A DNA stretch of 64,000 bases. It comes from Telluria mixta (lineage in GTDB: Bacteria > Pseudomonadota > Gammaproteobacteria > Burkholderiales > Burkholderiaceae_D). Location: NCBI RefSeq assembly GCF_029223865.1, contig NZ_CP119520.1:7130001-7194000 (forward strand). Reading direction: 5' to 3'. A model generated the notes under the pieces. That model saw only the letters and a program-made list of their open reading frames with translations, was not told the origin of the DNA and ran no database searches. Of the stretch, positions 54,548 through 63,344 are shown in pieces; the stretch's first letter is position 1; each line of letters starts with the position of its first letter. Position numbers and translations under genes: made by a program.

Positions 54548-55276
54548 CTAGATGGTCACGAGGCCGTTCTTCATCGCCATCGCCGCCGCATGCCCGCGCG
54601 TGGAAACGTTCAGCTTGGCCATGAAGTTGCGCACGTGGACTTTGACCGTCCACGGGCTGATGCCGAGGATCGTCCCGATCGCCTCATTGGTCTTGCCGAC
54701 GCAGACCAGTTGCAGGACTTCGCGCTCGCGGCACGACAGCTCGACGTCCGGCGCGCGCTCCTTGAGCCGGTAGTGCGTGCTGAGCGCCGCGTGCAGGTGC
54801 GGCACGAGTAGCTGCAGCAGCCGCTGTCTTTCTGCGTCGCCGTCCGTCACGCCGGCAAAGCAAAAATAGCTGGTCGCGCCGCCGTGCAGGTCCTTCACGC
54901 CGTGCGCGATCATGTTGCGCATGCCGTGCTGCCGGAACGACGCGAGCCACCCGGCATCCTCCGGTTCGACGAACGCGGCGCGCGCGGTCTCGTCGAAATA
55001 GACGGGCGTGTCATGCATCAGCCAGTGGCGGATCATGGGGCTGGCGATGCGGCCGCCCCGGTCGACGATGCCGCCGACGAACACGTCGGGAAAGCCGGCA
55101 TTGACGACGTCCAGCACGGCCACCGGGGCGACCGTTGCGATGCCGCACACGAAACGCTCGTGCGGCAAAATCTGCTGCAGCAGCGGATACACGTCGTCCA
55201 GAAAGCCCGCGCGCGTGTCGATGCCATGGCAGGCGGAGAACAGGGCAAGGATGCGATGATCGATGGGTGAGTTCAT
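54548..55276 (-). CDS. LuxR-type transcriptional regulator
   Basis: The 242-residue protein has a C-terminal GerE/LuxR HTH (VELSCREREVLQLVCVGKTN, then ILGISPWTVKVHVRNFMAKL). Residues 1-165 form a GAF/autoinducer-like domain, resembling the EpsA group of LuxR proteins more than LuxR-LuxI pairs. No luxI gene is present. It lies 62 bases after the ferredoxin gene on the same strand, so it may be the last gene and the regulator of the acyl-assembly operon. Confidence 0.83.
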   Translation of the reverse strand: MNSPIDHRILALFSACHGIDTRAGFLDDVYPLLQQILPHERFVCGIATVAPVAVLDVVNAGFPDVFVGGIVDRGGRIASPMIRHWLMHDTPVYFDETARAAFVEPEDAGWLASFRQHGMRNMIAHGVKDLHGGATSYFCFAGVTDGDAERQRLLQLLVPHLHAALSTHYRLKERAPDVELSCREREVLQLVCVGKTNEAIGTILGISPWTVKVHVRNFMAKLNVSTRGHAAAMAMKNGLVTI

Positions 55277-55338
55277 GCCCGCAAGGATGCGCCATCGCGA
55301 CACGGCGCGCATGCCACATCCGTGGGGGGAAATGCGCC

Positions 55339-55662
55339 TCAGCGGACGAGTGCGGCCAGTTTGTCCGTGCGCGCGGCCCAGTCGGCGGCATCCGGCAGTG
55401 CCGGCTTGCGCTGCGTGATGGGCGGCCAGCGCCGCGCCAGGTCCTCGTTCAGCGCCAGCCAGTGCAGCTGATCCGGCGCCAGCCCGCTCTCCGCCACGAT
55501 GGCGCCGACGGGACACTCCACTTCGCACAACCCGCAATCGACACAGCGCTCCGGGTCGATGGCGAGGAAGTTCGCGCCTTCATGGAAGCAATCCACGGGA
55601 CAGACCTGGATGCAGTCCGTGTGCTTGCAGCCGATGCAAGGTTCGGTCACGACATACGTCAC
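55339..55662 (-). CDS. fdxA: 7Fe-type ferredoxin
   Basis: The 107-residue protein has cluster ligands in TEPCIGCKHTDCIQVCPVDC and ERCVDCGLCEVECPVGAI, the pattern of 3Fe-4S/4Fe-4S FdxA proteins, and the usual C-terminal helix (EDLARRWPPITQRK). It begins 11 bases after the fabG-like stop, so it belongs to the acyl operon. It could feed electrons to the diiron oxygenase encoded there. Confidence 0.93.
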   Translation of the reverse strand: MTYVVTEPCIGCKHTDCIQVCPVDCFHEGANFLAIDPERCVDCGLCEVECPVGAIVAESGLAPDQLHWLALNEDLARRWPPITQRKPALPDAADWAARTDKLAALVR

Positions 55663-55673
55663 GCTGCCTCCCG

Positions 55674-56426
55674 TTACGCGGTGAGGCCGCCGTCGACGAC
55701 GAACGTCTGGCCCGTGATGTAGGCGGCATCGCTGGAGGCGAGATAGGTCGCGAGCGACGCCACTTCGCGCACCGTGCCGAAGCGGCGCAGCGGGATGCCG
55801 GCGCCGAGGGACTTCAGCTTGGCCTCAGGGATGTCGGCCGTCATCTCGGTCGTGATGAAGCCCGGCGCGATGGCGTTCACCCGCACGTTGAAGCGGCCCA
55901 GTTCCAGCGCGAGCGAGCGGGTCATGCCGATCATCGCGGCCTTCGTGGCCGAGTAATTCGTCTGCCCCACGTTGCCCTTGAAACCGGACACGGACGACAT
56001 CTGCAGGATCACGCCGTCGCCCTCTTCCACCATGGCATGCGCGAAGGCGCGGGTGACGTAGAACGATGCGTTCAGGTTGGCGTTGACGACGTCCGTCCAC
56101 TGTTCGCTGCTCATGCGCATGAGGACCGCGTCGCGCGTGATGCCGACGTTGTTCACGACGGCATGCGGCGCGCCCCGCTCGACGAGCAGCCCGCGCGCCA
56201 GCGCGTTGACGGCCTCCTCGTCCGCGCTGTCGCAGCAGTGACCCGTCGCGTGCGCGCCGATGTCCGCCATCTCGCACACGAGTTCCGCGGCCGCCTCGTG
56301 CGAGCGCTGGTACGTGAACACAACGTCGTAGCCGGCCGCGCAGAACGCGGCGACGAGACCGCGGCCGATGCCGCGCGTGCCGCCCGTGACCAGTACCCAC
56401 TGTATCTTTACTGCGTTCGAATCCAT
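55674..56426 (-). CDS. FabG-like 3-ketoacyl-ACP reductase (SDR)
   Basis: The 250-residue SDR has the NADPH motif VLVTGGTRGIGRG, NNVGI, and the catalytic Ser-Tyr-Lys in SSVSGFKGNVGQTNYSATKA. It ends YITGQTFVVDGGLTA. It reduces 3-ketoacyl-ACP to 3-hydroxyacyl-ACP. Its start lies inside the end of the hydrolase gene (19-base overlap), which ties it to the operon. With the nearby ketosynthase, dehydratase and ACP it completes a chain-elongation set, except for an enoyl reductase. Confidence 0.92.
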   Translation of the reverse strand: MDSNAVKIQWVLVTGGTRGIGRGLVAAFCAAGYDVVFTYQRSHEAAAELVCEMADIGAHATGHCCDSADEEAVNALARGLLVERGAPHAVVNNVGITRDAVLMRMSSEQWTDVVNANLNASFYVTRAFAHAMVEEGDGVILQMSSVSGFKGNVGQTNYSATKAAMIGMTRSLALELGRFNVRVNAIAPGFITTEMTADIPEAKLKSLGAGIPLRRFGTVREVASLATYLASSDAAYITGQTFVVDGGLTA

Positions 56427-57202
56427 GAATGATAGTCCTTGCTTGAAGATGAATGATAGAGAAAACCGAGAATGGCGCCGCGGTAGGCGCCGGGGAATGC
56501 CTTGCGCACTTCCAGGTGGCCGCAGTCGGGATACACGCGCACGCTGGTCGCCCCGCAGGCCTCGCGCAGGCGCGCCACCTCGGCCGGTGCGATGAACGGG
56601 TCGTCGCCGCCGAACAGGAACAGCCGCGGCAGATCGTCCGGCAGCGGCAGCGAGCGGAAGATCGGACGCGTGCCCGTCGCATCGGCCCAGCGGCTCGTGC
56701 TCATGCCCCGCATGACGGCACCCGTCACGCCGCCGCCGAAGAAGCGCGCGACCGTCGCCGGCACGCTGTCGCACAGCACCGACGCGAACGCCGTGCGCCC
56801 CGTCGCGATGGCGTGCAGCGCGTGAAAGGCGCCAAACGACGCGCCCAGCACGTGCACGGGCAGACCGGGCCAGCGCTCGTGCGCCCATTCGCCCACGGCG
56901 ACGACGTCTTCGGCGAACGACACGCCGTCGACCGTGCTGCGGCCGAAGCCCTTGAAGTCGAAACCGACGACGTGGTAGCCGGCATCCGCCAGCCACTCGT
57001 GGTAGCCGTGGTTGAAGAACCAGTGCATGCCGTATTTGACGAACGGGTGGCACAGCAGGACGACGCCGCGTGCCGGCACGCGCCGGCTGGCGACCACCGC
57101 GCCGGCCAGCCAGCTGCCGTCCGTGCTCGTGTGGACGAACGGTTCCAGGCCCGCCGGGCCGTCGCCGCGCCAGCCGAACACGGGCCGGAACAGCGTTCGC
57201 AT
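56408..57202 (-). CDS. Alpha/beta hydrolase, possible thioesterase of the acyl operon
   Basis: The 264-residue protein has no signal peptide. Signatures are VVLLCHPFVKYGMHWFFNHG, then GFDFKGFGRST, nucleophile elbow VLGASFGAFHAL and a C-terminal VYPDCGHLEV with the His. The fold matches serine hydrolases of the lysophospholipase/acyl-thioesterase type. Release of the finished acyl chain from the ACP is a reasonable role from context. It begins 14 bases after the FAD enzyme stop, or at 57229 with overlap. Confidence 0.8.
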   Translation of the reverse strand: MRTLFRPVFGWRGDGPAGLEPFVHTSTDGSWLAGAVVASRRVPARGVVLLCHPFVKYGMHWFFNHGYHEWLADAGYHVVGFDFKGFGRSTVDGVSFAEDVVAVGEWAHERWPGLPVHVLGASFGAFHALHAIATGRTAFASVLCDSVPATVARFFGGGVTGAVMRGMSTSRWADATGTRPIFRSLPLPDDLPRLFLFGGDDPFIAPAEVARLREACGATSVRVYPDCGHLEVRKAFPGAYRGAILGFLYHSSSSKDYHSWIRTQ

Positions 57203-57216
57203 GAGAATCCCACCCG

Positions 57217-58728
57217 CTAGGCTGCCCATTGCTTCGCCTTCATCTCGGCATACCCGAACGCGGCCTCGTAACTGGGGCCGGCCACCCAGGCGCTGAGAAA
57301 ATGGACGCCCGCGATCGGGAACGCGTGGTGGAACACATGGCCGGACAAGTCCGTCCCCACCATCGCGCCATAGCCCGCTCCGTCCGTGTTGTTGGTAAAA
57401 CGCTCGTACGTGCGCGGCGTCGACACTTCCGTGTAGACGACATGCCCGCGCAAGCCCGGTTTCGCGGCATACAGCCGTTCGAGCATGACGTTCAGCGCGC
57501 GCGCCTTTTTCAGCTTGTAGGCGGGCGACCGGCGTTCCGGCCAGTGCGCCATCGTGTCCAGCACGTTCAGGCAGACGATGCGCCCGCCGCTCGGATTGAG
57601 CGCGTGGTAGTTCGTGACTTCCATGACGCTGTCGCGCCAGTAGGCCCGTTCGCACGCTTCGTCGCCGTCACAGACGGCGCGTGCGGCGCGGCTCGCGTCG
57701 GCGCCGGATGCGAAGATCATCGTCTCGGTGCTGGCGAGGCCGAGGTCCGCCGGCGCCGCGTCCGTCGTCAGGTACACGGTCGTCGTCGAGCGCGACGGTT
57801 TCAGGTTCTTCAGCTTGCGCCGTATGGGAGCCAACGCCGGCCGGTCGTCGAACAGGGTGCGCAGCGCGTAATGCGGCGCAGCGTTCAGGTACACGCGGTC
57901 CGCGTAAAAATCGCCCCTGGCCGTCGCAACGCCACGGACCTTGCCGGCGTCGTCGCTGAGGATCTTCCGGACCGCGGTCCCCAGCAGCACGTGGCCGCCG
58001 GCCGCGACGATACGGGCCGCGAGTACGTCCGACAGGCGCTGCGACGCGCCCTCGACGTAGGCATTGCCCTGCGTGAGCGTCGCGTACACGACGTGCAGGA
58101 AGTACAAATAGCCCAGGTCTTCCGGGAAGCCGCCCACGTAGATGCCGGTGGCCGCGAGGATCTCCCGCAGCCACGGGTCGTTGATGCGCTGCGCGAGCGC
58201 ATCGGCCACCGTCACGTGCTTCAGGTGCTTGTGGGCGTAGCGCAGCTGCGCGAAGTCCGGCTCGAAGGTCCCGTCCATCATCTGGAACTGGTGGTAGCCG
58301 TTGCGACCGTGGACCGCCACCTCGTCGAAGAACCGGTCCAGGCCAGCGCGCTCGTGCGGGAAGCGCTCGTGCAGCGCCTGGCGGAAAGCGTCGACGCCGT
58401 TGCCGAAGCGAATGGCGCCGCCGGGCAGGCAGGCCTCGAAATAATCGGCCGGCACCTTCAGGCCCAGTTCCGCATCGAGCCCGAGGTCGGCGAAGATCCG
58501 GCGCAGATTGCCGCCCTCCCCCATGCCGCTCAGCTTGTGCAGGCTGCAGTCGAAGGCGGCGCCCGCCTTCGGACGCTGGAACACGGTCGCATAGCCGCCC
58601 GGCACGCCGTGCTTGTCGATGACGAGGATGCGTGCGCCGGGATGCCGCTTCACCACCTGCGCGCCGAACGCGAGGCTGGTGATGCCGGCACCGACGCAGA
58701 TCGCGTCCCAACGGCTGCCGGCGTCCAT
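57217..58728 (-). CDS. FAD-dependent oxidoreductase, phytoene-desaturase/CrtI-like
   Basis: The 503-residue protein has an N-terminal dinucleotide motif (AICVGAGITSLAFGAQVVKR; ILVIDKHGVPGGYATVFQRP) and the CrtI/retinol-saturase-like C-terminus (FTNNTDGAGYGAMVGTDLSG, then HVFHHAFPIAGVHFLSAWVA). Such enzymes desaturate, saturate or isomerise polyene or acyl substrates. Its ATG overlaps the diiron gene stop by one base. No phytoene synthase is near, so a carotenoid role is unlikely. An acyl-ACP-bound or released polyene substrate is inferred. Confidence 0.85.
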   Translation of the reverse strand: MDAGSRWDAICVGAGITSLAFGAQVVKRHPGARILVIDKHGVPGGYATVFQRPKAGAAFDCSLHKLSGMGEGGNLRRIFADLGLDAELGLKVPADYFEACLPGGAIRFGNGVDAFRQALHERFPHERAGLDRFFDEVAVHGRNGYHQFQMMDGTFEPDFAQLRYAHKHLKHVTVADALAQRINDPWLREILAATGIYVGGFPEDLGYLYFLHVVYATLTQGNAYVEGASQRLSDVLAARIVAAGGHVLLGTAVRKILSDDAGKVRGVATARGDFYADRVYLNAAPHYALRTLFDDRPALAPIRRKLKNLKPSRSTTTVYLTTDAAPADLGLASTETMIFASGADASRAARAVCDGDEACERAYWRDSVMEVTNYHALNPSGGRIVCLNVLDTMAHWPERRSPAYKLKKARALNVMLERLYAAKPGLRGHVVYTEVSTPRTYERFTNNTDGAGYGAMVGTDLSGHVFHHAFPIAGVHFLSAWVAGPSYEAAFGYAEMKAKQWAA

Positions 58729-59624
58729 CACGAGACTCCCACCTTGCGCAGCCAGGCATACAGCGGCGCGAAGCGCTTCTCGTTGAGCGCCAGGCTCCGT
58801 TCCGAGAAGCGCACCGCGTCGATCGCGGCCTGGTCGTCGCAGGCGATCGGGAACGCGAACGACGTGTGGCGCGCGATCTCCGGGTTGTACGTGAACTGCG
58901 GGACGAGGCGCGCCATCAGGCCGAGCATCATCTGGCGCATCTGTGCGGCCTGCACTTCCGGCGCATGTTCGAAGAACGACTCGCCGACCCAGCGCCCGAA
59001 GGCGATGTGGCGCGCTTCCTCCAGGTGGTGCTGATGGAACATCTCGCGCGTCAGCGGTTCGACGACATCGTCCTGCGACACGAACATGGCGGACAGCTCG
59101 GCCACCCATTCGAGCAGCAAGGTCGCGATGATGCCGGCCACCGGATGCATCTTCGGCAGCTGCACCGTCAGCATCTCGTGCAGGCCGTCCGGTGGGCCGA
59201 ACAGCGGCAACCGCGCCAGCTTCATGTAGCGCCGGAACATCAGCGTGTGCATGATTTCCTCTTTCGAGAAGATCATCAGGTATTCGCGCACGTCCGGCGC
59301 CAGCGCATCCGCGTGGGCGTTCAGGTAGCCCATGTACAGCGGCGGCAGCGTCTGTTCGAGCAGGATGAACATCGACACGTCGCGCGCGTTTTCCAGCCAC
59401 AGCACCTCGTGGCGCTGCGCCTCCGTCAGCGCGTCGAACCACGGGGTGCCGTAGATCCAGCAGTGCTCCATTTTCTTGGGCACGCCCTGGCGGTCGACGC
59501 CCTGCCGCCACGGCACGACCTGGTTCAGGTCCATCGGCGCCGCGTGCGACTTTTCGATCAGGGTTTCCACGCCGAGCCGGCCGCGCGGGCTGAGCGGGAT
59601 GATGGGCGGTTGACCGGTCATCAC
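58728..59624 (-). CDS. AurF-like diiron oxygenase
   Basis: The 298-residue helical protein has ferritin-like diiron ligands in ENARDVSMFILLEQTL, FSKEEIMHTLMFRRYM, LEWVAELSAMF and HHLEEARHIAFGRW. This is the E/ExxH arrangement of the p-aminobenzoate N-oxygenase AurF family. Those enzymes oxidise amines or hydroxylate carrier-bound substrates. The start overlaps the ACP stop (ATGA), so the two are translationally coupled and the ACP-bound chain is a likely substrate. Confidence 0.84.
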   Translation of the reverse strand: MMTGQPPIIPLSPRGRLGVETLIEKSHAAPMDLNQVVPWRQGVDRQGVPKKMEHCWIYGTPWFDALTEAQRHEVLWLENARDVSMFILLEQTLPPLYMGYLNAHADALAPDVREYLMIFSKEEIMHTLMFRRYMKLARLPLFGPPDGLHEMLTVQLPKMHPVAGIIATLLLEWVAELSAMFVSQDDVVEPLTREMFHQHHLEEARHIAFGRWVGESFFEHAPEVQAAQMRQMMLGLMARLVPQFTYNPEIARHTSFAFPIACDDQAAIDAVRFSERSLALNEKRFAPLYAWLRKVGVS

Positions 59625-59872
59625 GCCACCGCCGCCTGCGGCTGGTTCGTCTCGATGTACGCATACAGGTCGCCCAGGTTCTTCAACTGGCCCGATGCGA
59701 ACAGCTCCGGCGTGATCTCGACCTTGAACTTCTTCTTGATGCGCAGCTGGATTTCCACGTAGTCCAGGCTGTCCAGTTCCAGTTCCTCGAACGTCAGCGC
59801 CGGGATGAGCGTCGACTCGTCGACGTCCTTCAGTTCCACGATCGCATCCTGCAGGAATTCGGCTACATTCAT
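59621..59872 (-). CDS. Acyl carrier protein, dedicated
   Basis: The 83-residue ACP has the phosphopantetheine Ser at S35 in ELDSLDYVEI. It differs from housekeeping AcpP by basic helix III (QLRIKKKFKVEITPELF) and an Asp-Ser-Leu-Asp context, and it is not next to fabD, fabG or fabF of primary metabolism. Its stop overlaps the diiron oxygenase start. It would carry the growing or tailored chain of this operon. Confidence 0.93.
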   Translation of the reverse strand: MNVAEFLQDAIVELKDVDESTLIPALTFEELELDSLDYVEIQLRIKKKFKVEITPELFASGQLKNLGDLYAYIETNQPQAAVA

Positions 59873-59888
59873 TTGTTACCTCCGTTGA

Positions 59889-60713
59889 TTAGTTAGGGAT
59901 ATCAGTGTCGAACCTGGCGACCAGGCCGACTTCCACCAGCATGACGAGACGGCCCGCACACAGGACCGGCAGCGCGACGACGCCGCCGATCTGATTGCCG
60001 CTGGCGAGCAATTCGGGCGTGAGCAAGGCGTGATGCAGTCGGTTCCACTGGTCCGCATCGGCGGAGGCGTCGAAGAACGCCGCGTCGAACGTGACCGTGT
60101 GGCTCGATTGCACGACCACCCGCGATGCAGGCGCGCCGCCGGACAGGCGCATCATGTGTGCGTGCGCCAGGCGTTCGAGGACGTGCAGCCGCGAGCGCAT
60201 GAATTGGGAAAACACGACCGCATCGAGTGCGATCCAGCGTTCGCGCACGTGCGGGTACGTGGCGAAGAACCGGTCGAGGTGCGCGCGTTCGAGCGGCTTG
60301 CCGCGCGGCGTGTCGCCCTGCAACTGGGCCGACGGGTCGCCCACCCGGCCATATGTGCCGCGGAAGTGTTCCGTCTTGCCCGTGGTGTCGTGCAGGCGGA
60401 ACGCGATACCGTCGGCCGCCGGCTTCGTCGTGAAGACGACGTCGCGGTCGTGCGCGATGGGGTTGCGCAGCAGGGTGCGGAACTTCATCCAGCCGTCGGG
60501 TGCGACGGCTTGCGACGCGGCTTCCTTCATCGGCATCATCGCGAGCATGCCGTGCACGATCAGCGCATCGAGGCCGGCCGCGCGGGCGTGCGCGAGGTCG
60601 AAGTGGATCGGATTGCGGTCGCTGGAAAACTGCGCCCACTGCTCCACCGCGGGCATGTCGAACGACAGCGTCAGCGGCATCGGCGCGGCGGCCAGGTGTT
60701 TTGCAGTCTGCAT
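59889..60713 (-). CDS. MaoC-like hotdog dehydratase
   Basis: The 274-residue protein has AGGAGAGG before the ATG at 60713. The hydratase-2 motif with catalytic Asp/His is FSSDRNPIHFDLAHARAAGL, followed by IVHGML. A second, degenerate hotdog half makes up the C-terminus (SSHTVTFDAAFFDASADADQ). It would dehydrate the 3-hydroxyacyl-ACP made by the FabG-like enzyme. It lies 10 bases from the ketosynthase gene and 16 from the ACP gene. Confidence 0.84.
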   Translation of the reverse strand: MQTAKHLAAAPMPLTLSFDMPAVEQWAQFSSDRNPIHFDLAHARAAGLDALIVHGMLAMMPMKEAASQAVAPDGWMKFRTLLRNPIAHDRDVVFTTKPAADGIAFRLHDTTGKTEHFRGTYGRVGDPSAQLQGDTPRGKPLERAHLDRFFATYPHVRERWIALDAVVFSQFMRSRLHVLERLAHAHMMRLSGGAPASRVVVQSSHTVTFDAAFFDASADADQWNRLHHALLTPELLASGNQIGGVVALPVLCAGRLVMLVEVGLVARFDTDIPN

Positions 60714-60723
60714 CGCCCTCTCC

Positions 60724-61965
60724 TTACGCGCGCCCGACGACGAGGGCGCTGTTGGCGCCGCCGAAGCCGAAGCTGACGTTGAGGGCCGCATCGATCCGCT
60801 CCACCTGGCGGTGTTCGTTCGGCGTGTAATCGAGGTCGCACGCGGGATCCGCTTCGTCCATGTGGATCGTGGCCGGGATGATGCCCGTCTCCAGCGTCTT
60901 CAGGCAGAAGATCGTTTCCATCGAACCGGCCGCGCCGATCAGGTGGCCCGTGTACGACTTGGTGCTCGACATCGGGATGCCGGGCGCGCCGTCGCCGAAC
61001 GCGGACTTGATCGTGTTCGTCTCGTTGACGTCGTTGATCGGCGTGGACGTGCCGTGCAGGTTGATGTAGCCGATGCGGTCCGGTGCCTGGCCGACGGCCT
61101 GCACGATCGCCATGTGGCGCGCGCGCAGGTCGTCGGCGGGCGCCGTCATGTCGTACGCGTCCGAGTAATTACCGTAGCCCGTGATCTCGCCGAGGATCGC
61201 GGCGCCGCGCGCCAGCGCATGCTCGCGCTCTTCCAGGCACAGGACGGCGGCGCCTTCCGCCAGCACGAAGCCGGTGCGGCGCGCGCTGAATGGGCAGCAG
61301 GCGCGGCGCACGTCGTGCTGTTCCTTGCTCAGGGCCTGGATGACGTCGATCGACCAGACGTTGAACGTCTCCTTCAGCGATTCGCTGCCGCCGGCCAGCA
61401 TCACCCTGGCGCGGCCGGACTTGATGACTTCATAGGCGTCGCCGATGGCGATGGTGCCCGTCGCGCAGGCCGCGACCGGCGTGTTCTGGTAGCCGCGCAT
61501 ATTCCAGTTCAGCGCGACGGCGGCGGTGCCGATGCTGTGCATGGACATCAGGGTGGCGAACGACGACGACAGGCCGCTCTCGCGGTAATCGTTGTTGTTG
61601 TCGTTGACCGAGTCCATGCCGCCCCAGCCGGTGCCGATGATGGCGCCGATGTCGAACGGGGATTTCACGAACCGGTGAATCTCGTCGGCGCTGCCGAAGG
61701 CCATCTGCAGGGCTTCGCGCGAAGCGACCAGGGCGTTCTTCGCGAACGTCGGCAGCATTTTCAGCACGGCTTTCGGGAAGCCGGCGTAGCGCTGGCGCCT
61801 GTCTTCCATGAAGCTGAAGAAGCGGGCATTGATCTTGGGGTCGGGGAACTCGGTCAGCTGGTAACCGACGCGGTAATTCATGATCGCGTCCCAGATTTCC
61901 GGGACGTTTTCGCCCAGGGCGGAGACGGCTCCGTAGCCGGTGACGACGACGCGTTTGGGGTGCAT
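60724..61965 (-). CDS. Beta-ketoacyl-ACP synthase, FabF-like, first gene of the acyl operon
   Basis: The 413-residue KAS has the catalytic triad C167 (TPVAACATGTIAIG), H304 (NLHGTSTPIND) and H341 (KSYTGHLIGAAG). GGAGAA precedes the ATG at 61965. The N-terminal region (NYRVGYQLTEFPDPKINARF) diverges from housekeeping FabF. It is a complete condensing enzyme rather than a chain-length-factor partner. It opens the operon KAS-MaoC-ACP-diiron-FAD-hydrolase-FabG-ferredoxin. No promoter is clear in the 220 bases before it. Confidence 0.93.
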   Translation of the reverse strand: MHPKRVVVTGYGAVSALGENVPEIWDAIMNYRVGYQLTEFPDPKINARFFSFMEDRRQRYAGFPKAVLKMLPTFAKNALVASREALQMAFGSADEIHRFVKSPFDIGAIIGTGWGGMDSVNDNNNDYRESGLSSSFATLMSMHSIGTAAVALNWNMRGYQNTPVAACATGTIAIGDAYEVIKSGRARVMLAGGSESLKETFNVWSIDVIQALSKEQHDVRRACCPFSARRTGFVLAEGAAVLCLEEREHALARGAAILGEITGYGNYSDAYDMTAPADDLRARHMAIVQAVGQAPDRIGYINLHGTSTPINDVNETNTIKSAFGDGAPGIPMSSTKSYTGHLIGAAGSMETIFCLKTLETGIIPATIHMDEADPACDLDYTPNEHRQVERIDAALNVSFGFGGANSALVVGRA

Positions 61966-62118
61966 GTACTTCTCCAATCGACGTGAAAGGTTAAATTTCG
62001 ATGGGAGAAGTGTTACTTGGATAGGGTGGGCGGACAATACTCCGATCGGGTTATCGGGGGGTTGTCCCTCCCTGCGGGGGGTGAGTTTGTGGCGCGCGCC
62101 TCGGCGCATATGCGACGC

Positions 62119-62147
62119 TTGCGATTCTCTTACCCACCGTCTATAAT
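62119..62147 (+). promoter_or_regulatory. tRNA-Ser promoter
   Basis: TTGCGA (62119-62124), 17 bases, then a perfect TATAAT (62142-62147). The start would be about 30 bases before the mature tRNA 5' end. Confidence 0.8.
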
Positions 62148-62185
62148 GCGGCCTCACGCGAAACGACCGCATGATGAAGTTACCA

Positions 62186-62275
<90 letters not shown>

Positions 62276-62283
62276 AGACAAAC

Positions 62284-62307
62284 AAGGCCCCATCGGGGCC
62301 TTTTTGT
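62284..62307 (+). terminator. Terminator of tRNA-Ser
   Basis: AAGGCCCC (62284-62291) pairs with GGGGCCTT (62295-62302), loop ATC, followed by TTTGTTTT. Confidence 0.92.
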
Positions 62308-62329
62308 TTTGCTTGAAACAGCCGGGCAC

Positions 62330-63325
62330 TTAGCTGACCGGGACGCGATTCACCAATTCCCTCCCCTGCTCGAACGCCGTCAAACTCTCGATGGTCGTCC
62401 GCATAATCTGCCCGATGGCCTCGACGGTAAAGAACGCCTGGTGCCCGGTGACGATCACGTTCGGAAACGACACCAGCCGCTGAATGACGTCATCCGTGAT
62501 GATCGTCGACGACAAATCCTGGAAGAACAGGCTTGCCTCCTGTTCGTACACGTCGATCGCGAGACCGCCCAGCTGCCCCGTCTTCAGCGCGGCAATCGCG
62601 GCCTCGGTGTCCACCAGTCCGCCGCGGCTCGTGTTCACAAGGATGCCACCCCGCTTGGCCCGCGCCAGCGACGTCGCGTTCACGATGTGGCGCGTCTCTT
62701 CCGTCAGTGGGCAGTGCAGCGAGACGACGTCGCTGCAGTCCAGCAGTTCGTCGATGCCGACGTAGCGTCCGCCCAGCGCCTCGAACGCCGGCGACGGATA
62801 GCGGTCGTGGCCGACCACCGTGCAGCCGAAGCCGGTCATGATGCGCGCGAAGATCGTGCCGATCTTGCCTGTGCCGATCACGCCCACGGTCTTGCCGTGC
62901 AGGTCGAAGCCCATCAGGCCGTGCAGATCGAAGTTGCCGTCGCGCGTGCGGGCGCTCGCGCGGGCGATCTTGCGGTTCACCGCGAGCAGCAGGCCCACCG
63001 CGAATTCCGCCACCGAGTGCGGCGAATAGTCCGTCACGCGCACGACCGCGATGCCGAGCCGCCCGGCCGCGGCCACGTCGATGTGGTTGTAGCCGGTGGA
63101 GCGCGTCGCCACCAGGCGTGTGCCCTGCTGCGCGAGCAGCGCGAGGACCTCTGCGTCGACCGTGTCGTTGACGAAGACGCAGACGGCGCCGCAGCCTGTT
63201 GCCAGGGCGGCCGTCTGAAGCGTCAGGCGATCTTCCAGGAAGCGCAGGTCGTGGCCGGCTTCCCGGTTGGCGTCCGACAGCATCGACTTGTCGTACGGAC
63301 GGGCACTGAAGATGGCGGTTTTCAT
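62330..63325 (-). CDS. ldhA: D-lactate dehydrogenase (D-2-hydroxyacid dehydrogenase)
   Basis: The 331-residue enzyme matches fermentative LdhA: NAD motif VGVIGTGKIGTIFARIMTGF, substrate Arg in LVNTSRGGLVDTEA, Glu in AIDVYEQEASLFF and catalytic His in VTGHQAFFT. It reduces pyruvate to D-lactate with NADH. The N-terminus (KTAIFSARPYDKSML) is the E. coli LdhA type. It is 19 bases downstream of the GH5 gene start region on the same strand, but the products are unrelated. Confidence 0.93.
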   Translation of the reverse strand: MKTAIFSARPYDKSMLSDANREAGHDLRFLEDRLTLQTAALATGCGAVCVFVNDTVDAEVLALLAQQGTRLVATRSTGYNHIDVAAAGRLGIAVVRVTDYSPHSVAEFAVGLLLAVNRKIARASARTRDGNFDLHGLMGFDLHGKTVGVIGTGKIGTIFARIMTGFGCTVVGHDRYPSPAFEALGGRYVGIDELLDCSDVVSLHCPLTEETRHIVNATSLARAKRGGILVNTSRGGLVDTEAAIAALKTGQLGGLAIDVYEQEASLFFQDLSSTIITDDVIQRLVSFPNVIVTGHQAFFTVEAIGQIMRTTIESLTAFEQGRELVNRVPVS

Positions 63326-63344
63326 GACCGCCAGTCTAGCGCAA

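Noticed and set aside
54548..55276. Quorum-sensing LuxR paired with a LuxI synthase
   Set aside because: No luxI-like gene is in the window, and the N-terminal domain looks closer to EpsA-type regulators than to autoinducer receptors.
57217..58728. Carotenoid desaturase assignment for the CrtI-like enzyme
   Set aside because: No phytoene synthase, GGPP synthase or other carotenoid gene is near, and the gene overlaps an ACP-linked operon. I kept only the broad FAD oxidoreductase call.
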